Shown here piece after piece: positions 25,953-35,057 of a stretch of DNA of 64,000 nt. The DNA lies in contig CAVEAL010000008.1 in NCBI GenBank assembly GCA_963613665.1, positions 1 to 64,000 on the forward strand, given 5' to 3'. The stretch comes from F23-B02 sp963613665. Its GTDB lineage: Bacteria; Bacillota; Clostridia; Oscillospirales; Oscillospiraceae. Below the pieces are notes generated by a model. It did no database searches. It was not told where the DNA came from and saw only the letters and a list, made by a program, of their open reading frames with translations. The translations under genes and the position numbers were made by a program. Within the stretch, counting starts at the first letter, position 1. Every line of letters starts with the position of its first letter.

Positions 25953-27017
25953 TTACTGCTCAATGTCGCTGAAGCTCTCAGCGGTGGTGATGGTGTTTAT
26001 CTTTGTGCAGTAGGGCTCGAATGCCGCTGCAACGGTATCGTAATCATAGCCGAGCTCGGCACAGATCTCGGTGTTTATGGTAGCCGTGCCGTTATCGAAG
26101 GTCTTGACTGCGGTGGCCGCGGGGTCTGCGCCGTTGATGAGGATGTCGGCGACCATGTTCGCGGTCTCGACGCCGAGGTTTGCGTAGTCAACGCCGTAGC
26201 CGAGGAATGCACCGTTGAGTGCGAAGGAGTCGGCGCCGGTGTAGTGGGGGATGCCGGCTTTTGCAAGAGTCTCGTAGATGGCAAGCTCTGCCTTCATGAT
26301 GGAGTTGTCGGTCGGGGTGAACACTGCGTCAACGCCGTCGGCAACCATTGCCTGAGCAGCGAGCATGACCTCGTCCGCGGTGGAGCCTGTGTGCTCGACG
26401 ATCTCAACGCCCTTGCCCGTGAGGTATTCCTTTGCCGCTGCGATGGAAGCTGCCGAGGAGTCCTGGCCGACGTCGTACAGCAGGCCGATCTTCTTTGCGT
26501 CGGGGTCGTTTGCGAAAATAAGGTTCATGATAGCCTCTGCGTCGAGGTAGTCGCTCGTTCCGGTGACGTTCGCGCCCGGAGCCTCGAGGCTCTCAACGAG
26601 CTCGGCGCCGACGGGGTCGGAAACGGCGGAGAACACGACGGGGATCCCGTTATCCTCGGTCAGAGCCTGCATGCGCATTGCAACGGGAGTCGCAACGCCG
26701 ACCATGAGGTCAACGTCTTCTGCGATGAAGTTGGAGATTATCTGCTCCATAACGGTAGCATCGGCGTTGCAGTTATCGTAGCTCACCTCGAAGGTGACGC
26801 CCTTTTCCTCGCCGATGGCCTTGAGCTGAGCCTGAATGTTTTCGACAATCTGGTTGAGGGATGCATCGTCAACGTAGTTGCAGATGCCGACCTTGTAGAC
26901 CTTTGCGCTGTCGCCGTCGCCGCTGCTTGAGTCCGTGCTGCCGCAGGCGCAGAGGGTGAATACCATTGCCATTGCGCATACAAGCGCGAGTGCCTTTTTG
27001 ATGATTGCGTTTTTCAT
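25953..27017 (-). CDS. ABC transporter substrate-binding lipoprotein (TrpX-like)
   Basis: 354 residues. Signal peptide with lipobox LCAC (Cys near residue 22), then a Ser/Gly/Asp linker and a two-lobed periplasmic-binding fold of the DUF534/TrpX family (YKVGICNYVDDASLNQIVENI). It captures substrate outside the cell. ATG at 27017 with GGAGG SD. It lies directly downstream of a T-box leader whose specifier reads TGG, which suggests a tryptophan transporter. Confidence 0.92.
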   Translation of the reverse strand: MKNAIIKKALALVCAMAMVFTLCACGSTDSSSGDGDSAKVYKVGICNYVDDASLNQIVENIQAQLKAIGEEKGVTFEVSYDNCNADATVMEQIISNFIAEDVDLMVGVATPVAMRMQALTEDNGIPVVFSAVSDPVGAELVESLEAPGANVTGTSDYLDAEAIMNLIFANDPDAKKIGLLYDVGQDSSAASIAAAKEYLTGKGVEIVEHTGSTADEVMLAAQAMVADGVDAVFTPTDNSIMKAELAIYETLAKAGIPHYTGADSFALNGAFLGYGVDYANLGVETANMVADILINGADPAATAVKTFDNGTATINTEICAELGYDYDTVAAAFEPYCTKINTITTAESFSDIEQ

Positions 27018-27059
27018 TGTTTTTTCCTCCAAAAAAGTTTTTTGACTTGGGTGCAGATG

Positions 27060-27355
27060 GAGGGGAGCTTGCTTATAAAACAAAAAAAGCAGCCTCCTAT
27101 CCCAACAATGGGACAAGAGCTGCGCTCCTGCGATACCACCCAAATTGACGAAAAATTCGTCCGCTCGCTTATGCGTACCATCATACGCATCCCGATTGAT
27201 AACGGGAGGGATCCCGTCGGCATCTACTCAAGCAAACGCTTTTTCAAGCCGCCCTCCGAAGTCCATTCATTCCGCGCCCACGACCGTGATCTCACCGCCC
27301 ACGGTTCTCTTAACGCCTGCTTTCCGGAACTACTACTCTTCGTCACAGGTTTGAT
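27060..27355 (-). promoter_or_regulatory. T-box leader, tRNA-Trp specifier
   Basis: Minus strand. The T-box core GGGTGGTATCGC (complement of 27130-27141) precedes a terminator with GCAGC/GCTGC arms and a T7 run (27082-27123). Upstream are the conserved GAGTAG...CCGACGGG region and, in the specifier loop, GAA-TGG-AC with TGG at 27265-27263. T-boxes read uncharged tRNA and allow readthrough when the cognate amino acid is scarce. TGG points to tRNA-Trp, in line with known T-box control of TrpXYZ-type transporters. Confidence 0.88.
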
Positions 27356-27361
27356 GCTGCA

Positions 27362-27389
27362 ATTATAGCACCTTGTTTTCGCTTGTCAA
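27362..27389 (-). promoter_or_regulatory. Promoter of the T-box ABC operon
   Basis: Minus strand: TTGACA (27389-27384), 16-bp spacer, TATAAT (27367-27362). Confidence 0.8.
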
Positions 27390-27433
27390 GCCCCAAAATC
27401 AAAAAATTACTGAAAAAATTTTTGCGTTTGCTA

Positions 27434-27462
27434 TTGCAAATTTCCTGCCCGTCGTTTATAAT
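27434..27462 (+). promoter_or_regulatory. Promoter of the FMN/SLH surface protein gene
   Basis: TTGCAA (27434-27439), 17-bp spacer, TATAAT (27457-27462). The resulting leader is about 200 nt and contains three palindromes. Confidence 0.75.
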
Positions 27463-27502
27463 GCACAGTAACTTGATAGGAAATAAATTTTTTTGCAAGA
27501 CG

Positions 27503-27637
27503 GTTAGCGGCCGCTAACTCAAAGCAAATTTTTTTCAGGATCAGTTAGCAACTGCTAACTCGCCCCGGAAAAGTCGAAGCCCCCACTGCGAGGACTTGGA
27601 GCTGAGATAGTATACCATCCAGTTAGCATATGCTAAC
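27503..27637 (+). promoter_or_regulatory. Three GTTAGC-N4-GCTAAC palindromes in the leader
   Basis: Perfect 16-bp palindromes at 27503-27518 (centre GGCC), 27544-27559 (AACT) and 27622-27637 (ATAT, extended to CCAGTTAGC...). The centres are 41 and 78 bp apart. The first two lie in an imperfect 41-bp tandem unit with an AAATTTTTTT stretch. They are downstream of the promoter, so they would act as operators that block elongation or start, or as RNA hairpins. The N4 differs each time while the arms are fixed, which fits protein binding. Confidence 0.7.
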
Positions 27638-27666
27638 TGGATGTGAATAAAAAGAAAGGAAGACAC

Positions 27667-30600
27667 ATGAAAACAAGAACCAAGACAACAAAGCTCCTGT
27701 CGCTGCTGCTTGCCGCGATCATGGTGCTGAGCCTTCTGCCCGTAACGGCGCTTGCCGCGACGGTGGATAACGGCTGCACACCCGGAACGTATACAGGCAC
27801 GGCGCAGGGCTTCAAGGGAGACGTAACTGTTACAGTTACCCTTGAAGAGAAGGACGGAAATGTCGTCATAAGCGGCATTGAGGCAACGGGCGAAAGCGAA
27901 ACGCCCACATACTGGGCAAGCGCCGTGGCTGTTCTCGACACGATCAAGGAGAACAACGGCACCGACGGCGTTGATGCCGTCTCCGGCGCAACGAAAAGCT
28001 CCACCGGCATCATCAACGCGACGAATGAAGCGCTCGGCAAGGCAAATCCCAAGCCCTCCGGCAGCGGCGAGATGAATGATCCTTATGTCATCATGAACGC
28101 CACGCAGCTTCAGTGGCTTGCAACGAGCGTTGACAACGGCAATAGCTTTCAGGGCGAGTACGTTGTCCTCGGCGCGGACATCGACCTGAGCTCAATTGAA
28201 AGCTGGAACCCCATCGGTGTCGAGAACGAAAGCGGGAATATCTTCCGCGGCACGTTTGACGGCAAGGGCTACAGCATCAAGGGTCTCACGATAAATGCAA
28301 CTCTCACGAGCGGTGTCGGCAACTATGGACTGTTTTCTACGCTTGGCAATCAGGCAGTAGTCAAGAATGTCAATGTCAGCGGCGCAGATATTTCCGTAGT
28401 ATCGACCGGCGATAAGGTGCTGGCGGGCGTGATAGCGGGCTATACCGAAAAAGCTGAGGTAACCGGAGACGCAGGTATAGGCACCAGCATAGACTCCTGC
28501 TCCGCGACCGGCAGCGTTTCGGCTGTATCAAACAGTGATAAGCTGACCTATGCCGGCGGCATCATCGCATGGATGAACAGCGGAACCGCGATCACCAACT
28601 GCTGGACCGATGCAAGTGTAAGCGCAGTTGCCTCGCCTACCTCCGGCAAAAACAGTATGGCAGGCGGTATCGTAGGCAACAGCAGCCAAAATATCCTCAT
28701 AGCAAACTGCGCGACCTTCGGCAATGTCTATGCTGAAACTCCGGCTGCTACCAATTACGGCGGCTTGGGCGGCGGCATCGTCGGCCTGATGGCCGGTAAG
28801 CAGTACAATGCTTATGCCGTCGGAGATGTCACCGTCGGCAACGGCGGCCTGACTAAAGGCCATGTCTGGGTAGGCGCACTTGACGGCATGGTCACGTCCA
28901 CCGGCATTACCAAGGATGCTTCGGGCAATTATACCATATATCCCGAGCAGGGCGCATTCCGCCTAGACAACTACTATGCCTCCGATGCAGTCCTCAAGAT
29001 GAAGGTATACACCGACAGCGGCAGCACTCTGAGCGAGACAAAGACCATCGAAACCGTTGACCGCGGATACTCCGCCGCGATGAATACGGTAGATAAGGCC
29101 ATGGTATCGACACCCATGACCAAGGCCGATATGGCCACGGCAGCCTTCGCTGAGACCCTTAACGGCAATATAAAGGAGATAAACGGAATTCTCGCGGCCT
29201 ACGGCATTACCGGCATCGCGCTGCGCGAGTGGCAGCTCGTTAACGGCCGTGTACTGCCCACAGGCAGTGTCTGGACCTCCGGCGATATCGATGCATCCGT
29301 CTTCGCCTCCGGCGACGGCAGCGAGGAAAACCCGTATATCATCAGCACCGCAGATCAGCTCAAGGCCTTCGCGGGCTTGATGAACGAAAAGATCGACTAC
29401 ACCGGCAAATACGTCGCGCTGGGTGCAGATATTGCCGTCACCGGCGACTGGACGCCCATCGGCGGCAGCGACTACCTCTTTAACGGCACCTTCGACGGCA
29501 AGGGCTGCAGCATTACCGGCCTTAGCCTCGGCACGAAGGAAGCTCCCTATGCGCTCGATAAGGAAAACCTCTATATCGGCCTGTTCGGTCTCCTCGGCGC
29601 AAACGCCGTCGTCAAAAACGTCAGGGCAGACGTTGCGTTCTATACAAGCTATGAAGCCACGGCGTTTGTCGGCGGCATCGCGGGCTATACCGACGGCAGC
29701 AGCGTAAGCGGAGATTACACCGGCGCTGTCATTGACGGCTGCTATGTCTCCGGCACGATCTCTCATGCCGGCGCAAAGGGCAACCAGAATGTCGGCGGCG
29801 TCATCGGTATGCAGTATAAGGGCGCGCTCATCAACAGCGCATCGACCGTCAGCGTCTCCAACGTAGTTTCCTCCGGCGATCTTGCCGAGGCGGGCGGCCT
29901 TGTCGGTCTCAATAACCGCGGTCTTGTGGCAAACTGCTGGGCAGACTGCACCGTATACGGCTCCGGCAGCCGCGAAAACGGCAACGAGGGCATGGCCGTT
30001 GTAAGCAGCCTCGTGGCCTGCAACGCAGGCGCACTGGTAAACTGCTATGCCTCCGGCGACGTGAGCACCTATGAGCACTCAACTTACGCGGGCATGGTCT
30101 CCGGCTGGGTCACAGGCATCGGCAAGAGCTACAGCTGCTGGTACGATCTCGGCAGCACTATGACTCTCAAGACCGGCGATGCAAATCCGCAGAAGGTAAG
30201 CCCCGTCGAGTCCATCGGCACTAAGGTTGCCTCCGGCGTAAATGACGAGGGCGACGCATACACCGGCGGCCTCGTCGATAAAATGACCGGCGTAAACGGC
30301 GCGGATGCATCCCTTGCCGAGGCACTCAACGCATCCTTTGCAGCCTTCCCGATTGATATAACGGTCTACGGACTTGATAATGCAAGCCTCAGAACATGGA
30401 CATTTGACAACTCTCTCGGCTTCGGCAGCGAGGCGGCTTCCGTCTCCTATGTCCAGCCCGAGTGCGAGAAGGTCGTAAAGCCGGAGCTTACGCTCCTCGA
30501 CGGCACATGGTACGGCCGCGACGACGATAAGCTGAGCGTTGTGTCCATCGAGGTGAAGGACGGCAGGATCGTAAAGACCGTCATCTCCGGCGAGAGCGAG

Positions 30601-32607
30601 GGCGAGGCTTACAAAGCGGCTCTCGAAAAGGCAAAGTACAAGGCCACCTACGGCGACTTCTCCGACTACGCTGCAGCAGATCCGGGCAAATTTGCAGGCG
30701 GCAGCGGCACGGCCGAGGATCCCTACCTCATCGCAAACGAGGCGCAGCTGCGTTATCTGTCGGGCTCCGTGAACGCGGACGTCAGCTGGAGCGGAGTATA
30801 CTTCAGGCAGACCGCGGACATCACCCTGAGCGGTCAGTGGCAGCCCATCGGCTGGGCGCTCAACGGTGAGGTCGGCGGCAAGAAGAGCCAGATCTGCGCA
30901 TACCCATTCCGCGGCAATTATGACGGCGGCGGCTACAGCATCTCCGGCCTTACGATCGGCAGCGCGGACGCTCCCGCCGACATGATGACGGCAGGCCTGT
31001 TCGGCCTTACCTCCGGCGAGTACATCACAAACGACGTGCCCACCGGCAGCGAACAGACCGTCACCATAAAGAATGTAAATCTCAAGAACGTTTATATTAA
31101 CGTTCAGACCCGCTACGAGACCTTTATCGGCGGCCTCGTCGGCTCTGGTCAGTACGGCATCTATATCGATAACTGCACCGTAACGGGCGAGATCGCCTCG
31201 GCAACGAGCGAGAGCTTCAGCCGTGCCGGCGGCATCGGCGGCAGCGTTATGCGCGGCAGTGTGACAAACAGCGGTGCGGATGTCAAAATCACCGCGGCCA
31301 CCGATACGAACAATGTCTACGCAGGCGGCTTCTACGGCATGGACAACCGCGTGACCACCGTAAACTGCTACGCACTCGGCAGTGTGACCGGCAACTCCAC
31401 CAATAACAACAAGGTGCACATCGGCGGCTTCGTCGGTCAGGCCGGCGGCATCCACATCAACTGTTATGCAGCCGGAGACGTGGTCTCGCTCAAGACCACC
31501 ACCGATGTCGGCATCATCAGCGGACGCAGCGGCGGCATCACCGTGGACCGCAGCTGCTACTACAACACCGACGCATACCTCAAGCAGGGCGACACCGTCG
31601 TCTCTCCGGCGGCGGCCGTCGGCGTAAACGCCAACAATCAGGCGGTAGTCAGCAATGTAGCAGGCAAGACCGCCTCCGAGCTCAAGAGCGCGGACTTTGC
31701 AAAGCTCCTTACCGCAAACACCGGCAAGGAGGAGATGGAAGCATCCGCTCAGGTCGTTGCCGAGGCGCTTGCAGCTCAGGCAGAGCGCGGCTTTGACCAG
31801 CAAAACTACTACACCGGCAATGAACTCCTCGGCTGGACGGCCGACGGCAGCGGCTATGCCGTGCTGAGCTCCTCCGCGGAGCCCGATCCCGTAAAGCCCA
31901 CGCACAGCCACAGCATCGTTGCCGATGCCGCAATAGCGCCGACCTGCACAGAAACCGGCCTCACCGAGGGCAGCCACTGCTCGACCTGCAATGCGGTCAT
32001 CACCGCACAGGAGACCGTTCCCGCACTCGGCCACAGCTTCTCTGACGGCGTGTGCACCGTCTGCGGCGCAAAGGATCCCGCATACAATCCCTTTGCTGAC
32101 GTGAAGGAAGATTCGTTCTACGGCGACGCTGTCATCTGGGCGGCGGCAAACGGCATCACCAAGGGCACGACGGCTACGACCTTCAGCCCCGACGACGGCT
32201 GCACCCGCGCTCAGATCGTCACCTTCCTGTACCGCGCCGCAGGCTCTCCCAAGCCCGAAAACGTCAAGAACCCCTTCACTGACGTTAGCGAGAGCAGCGT
32301 ATACTACGACGCTGTCATGTGGGCGGTATCCGAGGGCATCACCAAGGGCACGACGGCGACGACCTTCAGCCCCGACAAGGTCTGCACCCGCGCCGAGATC
32401 GTTGCCTTCCTGTACCGCGCGTCCGGCGATGCACAGACCGGCACTGCGGCCCGGTTCACGGACGTTGCGACCGGTGCATGGTGCGCCGAGGCCGTCGCAT
32501 GGGCGGCGGCAAACGGCGTGACCAAGGGTACGACGGACACGACCTTCAGCCCGAACGCAGGCTGCACCCGCGCTCAGGCGGTGACGCTTATTTACAGAGC
32601 ACAGTAA
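27667..32607 (+). CDS. Flavinylated FMN-binding / GLUG-repeat S-layer surface protein
   Basis: 1646 residues. Signal peptide 1-30. FMN-binding domain about 33-118 with DGVDAVSGATKSST; Thr109 of SGAT fits the ApbE flavinylation site. Then long arrays of GLUG-like repeats (FDGKGYSIKGL type), a second FMN-bind-like stretch (GTWYGRDDDKLSVVSIEVKDG), a Cys-rich segment (CTETGLTEGSHCSTC) and three SLH domains from about residue 1474. It should sit on the cell wall with a covalent flavin, suggesting extracellular electron transfer or reductase partnering. ATG at 27667 with AAAGGAAG SD. Confidence 0.88.
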   Translation: MKTRTKTTKLLSLLLAAIMVLSLLPVTALAATVDNGCTPGTYTGTAQGFKGDVTVTVTLEEKDGNVVISGIEATGESETPTYWASAVAVLDTIKENNGTDGVDAVSGATKSSTGIINATNEALGKANPKPSGSGEMNDPYVIMNATQLQWLATSVDNGNSFQGEYVVLGADIDLSSIESWNPIGVENESGNIFRGTFDGKGYSIKGLTINATLTSGVGNYGLFSTLGNQAVVKNVNVSGADISVVSTGDKVLAGVIAGYTEKAEVTGDAGIGTSIDSCSATGSVSAVSNSDKLTYAGGIIAWMNSGTAITNCWTDASVSAVASPTSGKNSMAGGIVGNSSQNILIANCATFGNVYAETPAATNYGGLGGGIVGLMAGKQYNAYAVGDVTVGNGGLTKGHVWVGALDGMVTSTGITKDASGNYTIYPEQGAFRLDNYYASDAVLKMKVYTDSGSTLSETKTIETVDRGYSAAMNTVDKAMVSTPMTKADMATAAFAETLNGNIKEINGILAAYGITGIALREWQLVNGRVLPTGSVWTSGDIDASVFASGDGSEENPYIISTADQLKAFAGLMNEKIDYTGKYVALGADIAVTGDWTPIGGSDYLFNGTFDGKGCSITGLSLGTKEAPYALDKENLYIGLFGLLGANAVVKNVRADVAFYTSYEATAFVGGIAGYTDGSSVSGDYTGAVIDGCYVSGTISHAGAKGNQNVGGVIGMQYKGALINSASTVSVSNVVSSGDLAEAGGLVGLNNRGLVANCWADCTVYGSGSRENGNEGMAVVSSLVACNAGALVNCYASGDVSTYEHSTYAGMVSGWVTGIGKSYSCWYDLGSTMTLKTGDANPQKVSPVESIGTKVASGVNDEGDAYTGGLVDKMTGVNGADASLAEALNASFAAFPIDITVYGLDNASLRTWTFDNSLGFGSEAASVSYVQPECEKVVKPELTLLDGTWYGRDDDKLSVVSIEVKDGRIVKTVISGESEGEAYKAALEKAKYKATYGDFSDYAAADPGKFAGGSGTAEDPYLIANEAQLRYLSGSVNADVSWSGVYFRQTADITLSGQWQPIGWALNGEVGGKKSQICAYPFRGNYDGGGYSISGLTIGSADAPADMMTAGLFGLTSGEYITNDVPTGSEQTVTIKNVNLKNVYINVQTRYETFIGGLVGSGQYGIYIDNCTVTGEIASATSESFSRAGGIGGSVMRGSVTNSGADVKITAATDTNNVYAGGFYGMDNRVTTVNCYALGSVTGNSTNNNKVHIGGFVGQAGGIHINCYAAGDVVSLKTTTDVGIISGRSGGITVDRSCYYNTDAYLKQGDTVVSPAAAVGVNANNQAVVSNVAGKTASELKSADFAKLLTANTGKEEMEASAQVVAEALAAQAERGFDQQNYYTGNELLGWTADGSGYAVLSSSAEPDPVKPTHSHSIVADAAIAPTCTETGLTEGSHCSTCNAVITAQETVPALGHSFSDGVCTVCGAKDPAYNPFADVKEDSFYGDAVIWAAANGITKGTTATTFSPDDGCTRAQIVTFLYRAAGSPKPENVKNPFTDVSESSVYYDAVMWAVSEGITKGTTATTFSPDKVCTRAEIVAFLYRASGDAQTGTAARFTDVATGAWCAEAVAWAAANGVTKGTTDTTFSPNAGCTRAQAVTLIYRAQ

Positions 32608-32620
32608 AAGCATTTCCCTG

Positions 32621-32655
32621 CATCCGGCACGTTTTGTGCCGGATGTAGTTTTTTT
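32621..32655 (+). terminator. Terminator of the surface protein gene
   Basis: CATCCGGCAC / GTGCCGGATG with a T-rich tail, 13 bp past the stop. Confidence 0.9.
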
Positions 32656-32691
32656 CGCGTAATCATATGCATCTTTTGTTGCAATTGACAG

Positions 32692-32720
32692 TTGACTTTT
32701 ACCGTTTAAAGCGCTATTAT
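32692..32720 (+). promoter_or_regulatory. Promoter of the second ABC operon
   Basis: TTGACT (32692-32697), 17-bp spacer, TATTAT (32715-32720). Confidence 0.65.
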
Positions 32721-32774
32721 TTCGACATGAAAAACACGGTGGCTTCCACCGGACTTCGGAAAGGAGATACGGCA

Positions 32775-32930
32775 ATGAACATCCGCACGGCAAACGCAAT
32801 GATCAGCTCCGGCAGACGTGAAGTGTCTGCGGTCTCCTATTTCGCTTTTAGAGCGGTCTGCTATGCAGACCGATATTTTGCTGCTCTGAATTTGTCCGGC
32901 CGGTGTGAATGCCCCGAATGTGTTTCCTGA
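32775..32930 (+). CDS. Short leader ORF rich in Tyr/Phe upstream of ABC transporter
   Basis: 51 codons, ATG at 32775 with a strong AAAGGAGA SD. The middle reads SYFAFRAVCYADRYFAAL: six aromatic residues in 18. A hairpin CGGTCTGC/GCAGACCG lies over these codons and a terminator follows at 32943. This layout fits a ribosome-sensing attenuator; a small functional Cys-containing peptide (CECPEC) is the alternative. I found no strong antiterminator pairing by eye. Confidence 0.55.
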   Translation: MNIRTANAMISSGRREVSAVSYFAFRAVCYADRYFAALNLSGRCECPECVS

Positions 32931-32942
32931 TTGCGGAAAGAC

Positions 32943-32978
32943 CAGGGTGCTGCCATTCCGGCGGCGCCCTGTTTTTTT
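32943..32978 (+). terminator. Leader terminator before the second TrpX-like gene
   Basis: CAGGG..GC.GCC / GGC.GC.CCCTG stem followed by seven T. It lies between the promoter and the ABC genes, so transcription of the operon must pass through it. Confidence 0.8.
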
Positions 32979-33024
32979 ATTAAGTTCATCTTTTCAATTT
33001 AAATCAGTAAAGGAGAAATCGAGT

Positions 33025-33996
33025 ATGAAAAAGAAGATAACGGCTTTGGTCATGGCAGCTGCAATGTGTCTTAGCTTTGCGGGCTGCGGAACCGACAGCA
33101 GCAGCGGCGACACTGCAAAGGACAGCTACGTCGTCGGCATATGCCAGCTGGTTCAGCATCAGGCGCTCGACGCCGCGACCCAGGGCTTCAAGGACGCTCT
33201 GACCGAGGAGCTTGGCGACAAGGTAGAGTTCGTTGAGCAGAACGCATCAAACGATATAGCCACCTGCGGCACCATCTGCAACGGCTTTGTTTCCGACGGC
33301 GTTGACCTCATCCTTGCAAACGCAACTCCGGCGCTTCAGGCGGCAGTCGCGGCGACCCAGTCTATCCCCATTCTCGGCACGGCCGTCACCGAGTACGGCG
33401 TTGCGCTCGATATCGATAACTTCAGCGGTACCGTCGGCGGCAATGTATCCGGCACCTCCGACCTTGCACCGCTCGATCAGCAGGCAGCGATGTTCTCCGA
33501 GCTCCTGCCCGAGGCAAAGACCATTGGCATCCTCTACTGCTCGGCAGAGGCCAACTCCGTATACCAGGCAGAGGTAGTCAAGGCTGCTCTTGAGGAAGAC
33601 GGCCTGACCGTTAAGATCTACACCTTCGCAGACTCCAACGACGTCGCCACCGTCACCGCCACCGCATGCGACGAGTGCGACGCACTGTACATCCCTACCG
33701 ACAACACCGCAGCTTCCTGCGCAGAGGCAATAAACAACGTCGCTCTGCCTGCCAAGACCCCCATCATCGCAGGTGAGGAAGGCATAGCCACCGGCTGCGG
33801 CATTGCGACCCTGTCGATAGACTACTACCAGCTCGGCGTTACCACCGGCAAGATGGCAGCCAAGATCCTCAAGGGCGAGAGCGATATCTCCACCATGCCC
33901 ATCGAGTACTACCAGAACCCCGTCAAGAAGTACAACGCAGAGATCTGCTCCGAGCTCGGCATCACCGTTCCTTCCGATTACACCGCGATCGGCTGA
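33025..33996 (+). CDS. ABC transporter substrate-binding lipoprotein, TrpX paralogue
   Basis: 323 residues. Lipobox FAGC (Cys near residue 20), then a TrpX/DUF534-type binding protein starting YVVGICQLVQHQALDAA. Paralogue of the protein at 25953-27017 but only moderately similar in the binding lobes, so the ligand may differ. ATG at 33025 with AAAGGAGA SD. First structural gene after the aromatic-rich leader and terminator; an aromatic amino acid is a guess from the leader. Confidence 0.9.
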   Translation: MKKKITALVMAAAMCLSFAGCGTDSSSGDTAKDSYVVGICQLVQHQALDAATQGFKDALTEELGDKVEFVEQNASNDIATCGTICNGFVSDGVDLILANATPALQAAVAATQSIPILGTAVTEYGVALDIDNFSGTVGGNVSGTSDLAPLDQQAAMFSELLPEAKTIGILYCSAEANSVYQAEVVKAALEEDGLTVKIYTFADSNDVATVTATACDECDALYIPTDNTAASCAEAINNVALPAKTPIIAGEEGIATGCGIATLSIDYYQLGVTTGKMAAKILKGESDISTMPIEYYQNPVKKYNAEICSELGITVPSDYTAIG

Positions 33997-34073
33997 TAAA
34001 ACAAAGCAAAAACCGGCGGGCGGCAATTTGCCGCCCGCAAGCTCAACCATTAAGCTGAAATGAGGTCTGAAAA

Positions 34074-35057
34074 ATGACAATGTCCGTTTACCTGTCCGCT
34101 CTGAGCGTGACGAACCTAATAGGAAGAATGCCTGCCGCAGCGGCGCAGGGCATAATATGGGGCCTTATGGCGCTGGGCGTGTTCATAACCTTCCGCCTGC
34201 TGGATATTCCCGATATGACAGTTGACGGTTCGTTTGCGACCGGCGGCGCCGTGACGGTAATGCTCCTGCTTGCCGGCATGCCCGCATGGGCGGCGCTGCT
34301 CATAGCCATCGTTGTCGGCGTGCTCACCGGTCTGTGCACCGGCTTGCTGCATACAAAGCTCGGCATACCGGCCATCCTCGCCGGTATCCTGACGCAGTTT
34401 GCGCTGTATTCGATAAACCTGCGCATTATGACCCGCGCCAATCAGACGGCCAGCGTGCAGAAGTTCGGCATGATCTGGGAAAACGGCAACGGCTTCCTCG
34501 TCTCCTCGCTGCACATCCCGCAGGCGATACTCGTAGGACTTGTCATAGCGGCCGTCATTGTCGCTCTTTCCTACTGGTACTTCGGCACCGAGCAGGGAAG
34601 CGCTCTGCGCGCAACGGGCAATAACCCCGCAATGAGCCGCGCACAGGGCATCCACATAGAAACGATGAAGGTCATAGGCCTCGGCATCTCCAACGGCATC
34701 GTCGCCCTTGCCGGCGGACTCATGACCCAATTCCAGGGTACCGCCGACGTAAGCATGGGACGCGGCGCCATTGTCATCGGCCTTGCGGCCATCGTCATCG
34801 GCGAGATCCTCTGCGACGCGATATTCAGCAAGGGCTGCAACTTCGCCGTGAAGCTCTGCTTCATCATCTTCGGCGGCGTTATCTACTACGCCGTCATGGT
34901 AGTCATCCTGTGGCTCAAGCTCGATCCTAACGATCTGAAGCTGTTCACCGCCATCATCGTTGCGATATTCCTTGCGATACCGCAGCTCAAGGCACGGTCA
35001 AAAAGCTCGTTTTCACGTTCGGGCAAAAGAGCGGCAAGCGAAAGGAGCGAGGCATAA
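34074..35057 (+). CDS. ABC transporter permease, TrpY paralogue
   Basis: 327 residues, multi-span membrane protein with FRLLDIPDMTVDGSFATGGA and ALRATGNNPAMSRAQGI, the same family signatures as the permease at 24996-25928. A basic Ser/Arg-rich tail follows the last helix. ATG at 34074 with GAGGT SD. Its stop shares one base with the ATPase start. Confidence 0.92.
   Translation: MTMSVYLSALSVTNLIGRMPAAAAQGIIWGLMALGVFITFRLLDIPDMTVDGSFATGGAVTVMLLLAGMPAWAALLIAIVVGVLTGLCTGLLHTKLGIPAILAGILTQFALYSINLRIMTRANQTASVQKFGMIWENGNGFLVSSLHIPQAILVGLVIAAVIVALSYWYFGTEQGSALRATGNNPAMSRAQGIHIETMKVIGLGISNGIVALAGGLMTQFQGTADVSMGRGAIVIGLAAIVIGEILCDAIFSKGCNFAVKLCFIIFGGVIYYAVMVVILWLKLDPNDLKLFTAIIVAIFLAIPQLKARSKSSFSRSGKRAASERSEA

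Noticed and set aside
27503..27637. Possible CRISPR array
   Set aside because: Only three 16-bp palindromes with unequal spacing (41 and 78 bp) and no cas genes; operators are the better reading.
32319..32648. 109-residue plus-strand ORF in the SLH region
   Set aside because: Alternative frame of the SLH repeats, Arg/His/Gly-rich, no start signal.
30079..32799. 906-residue minus-strand ORF opposite the SLH protein
   Set aside because: Runs through the terminator of the surface protein gene and mirrors its repeats; composition Ala/Gly/Asp/Val only.
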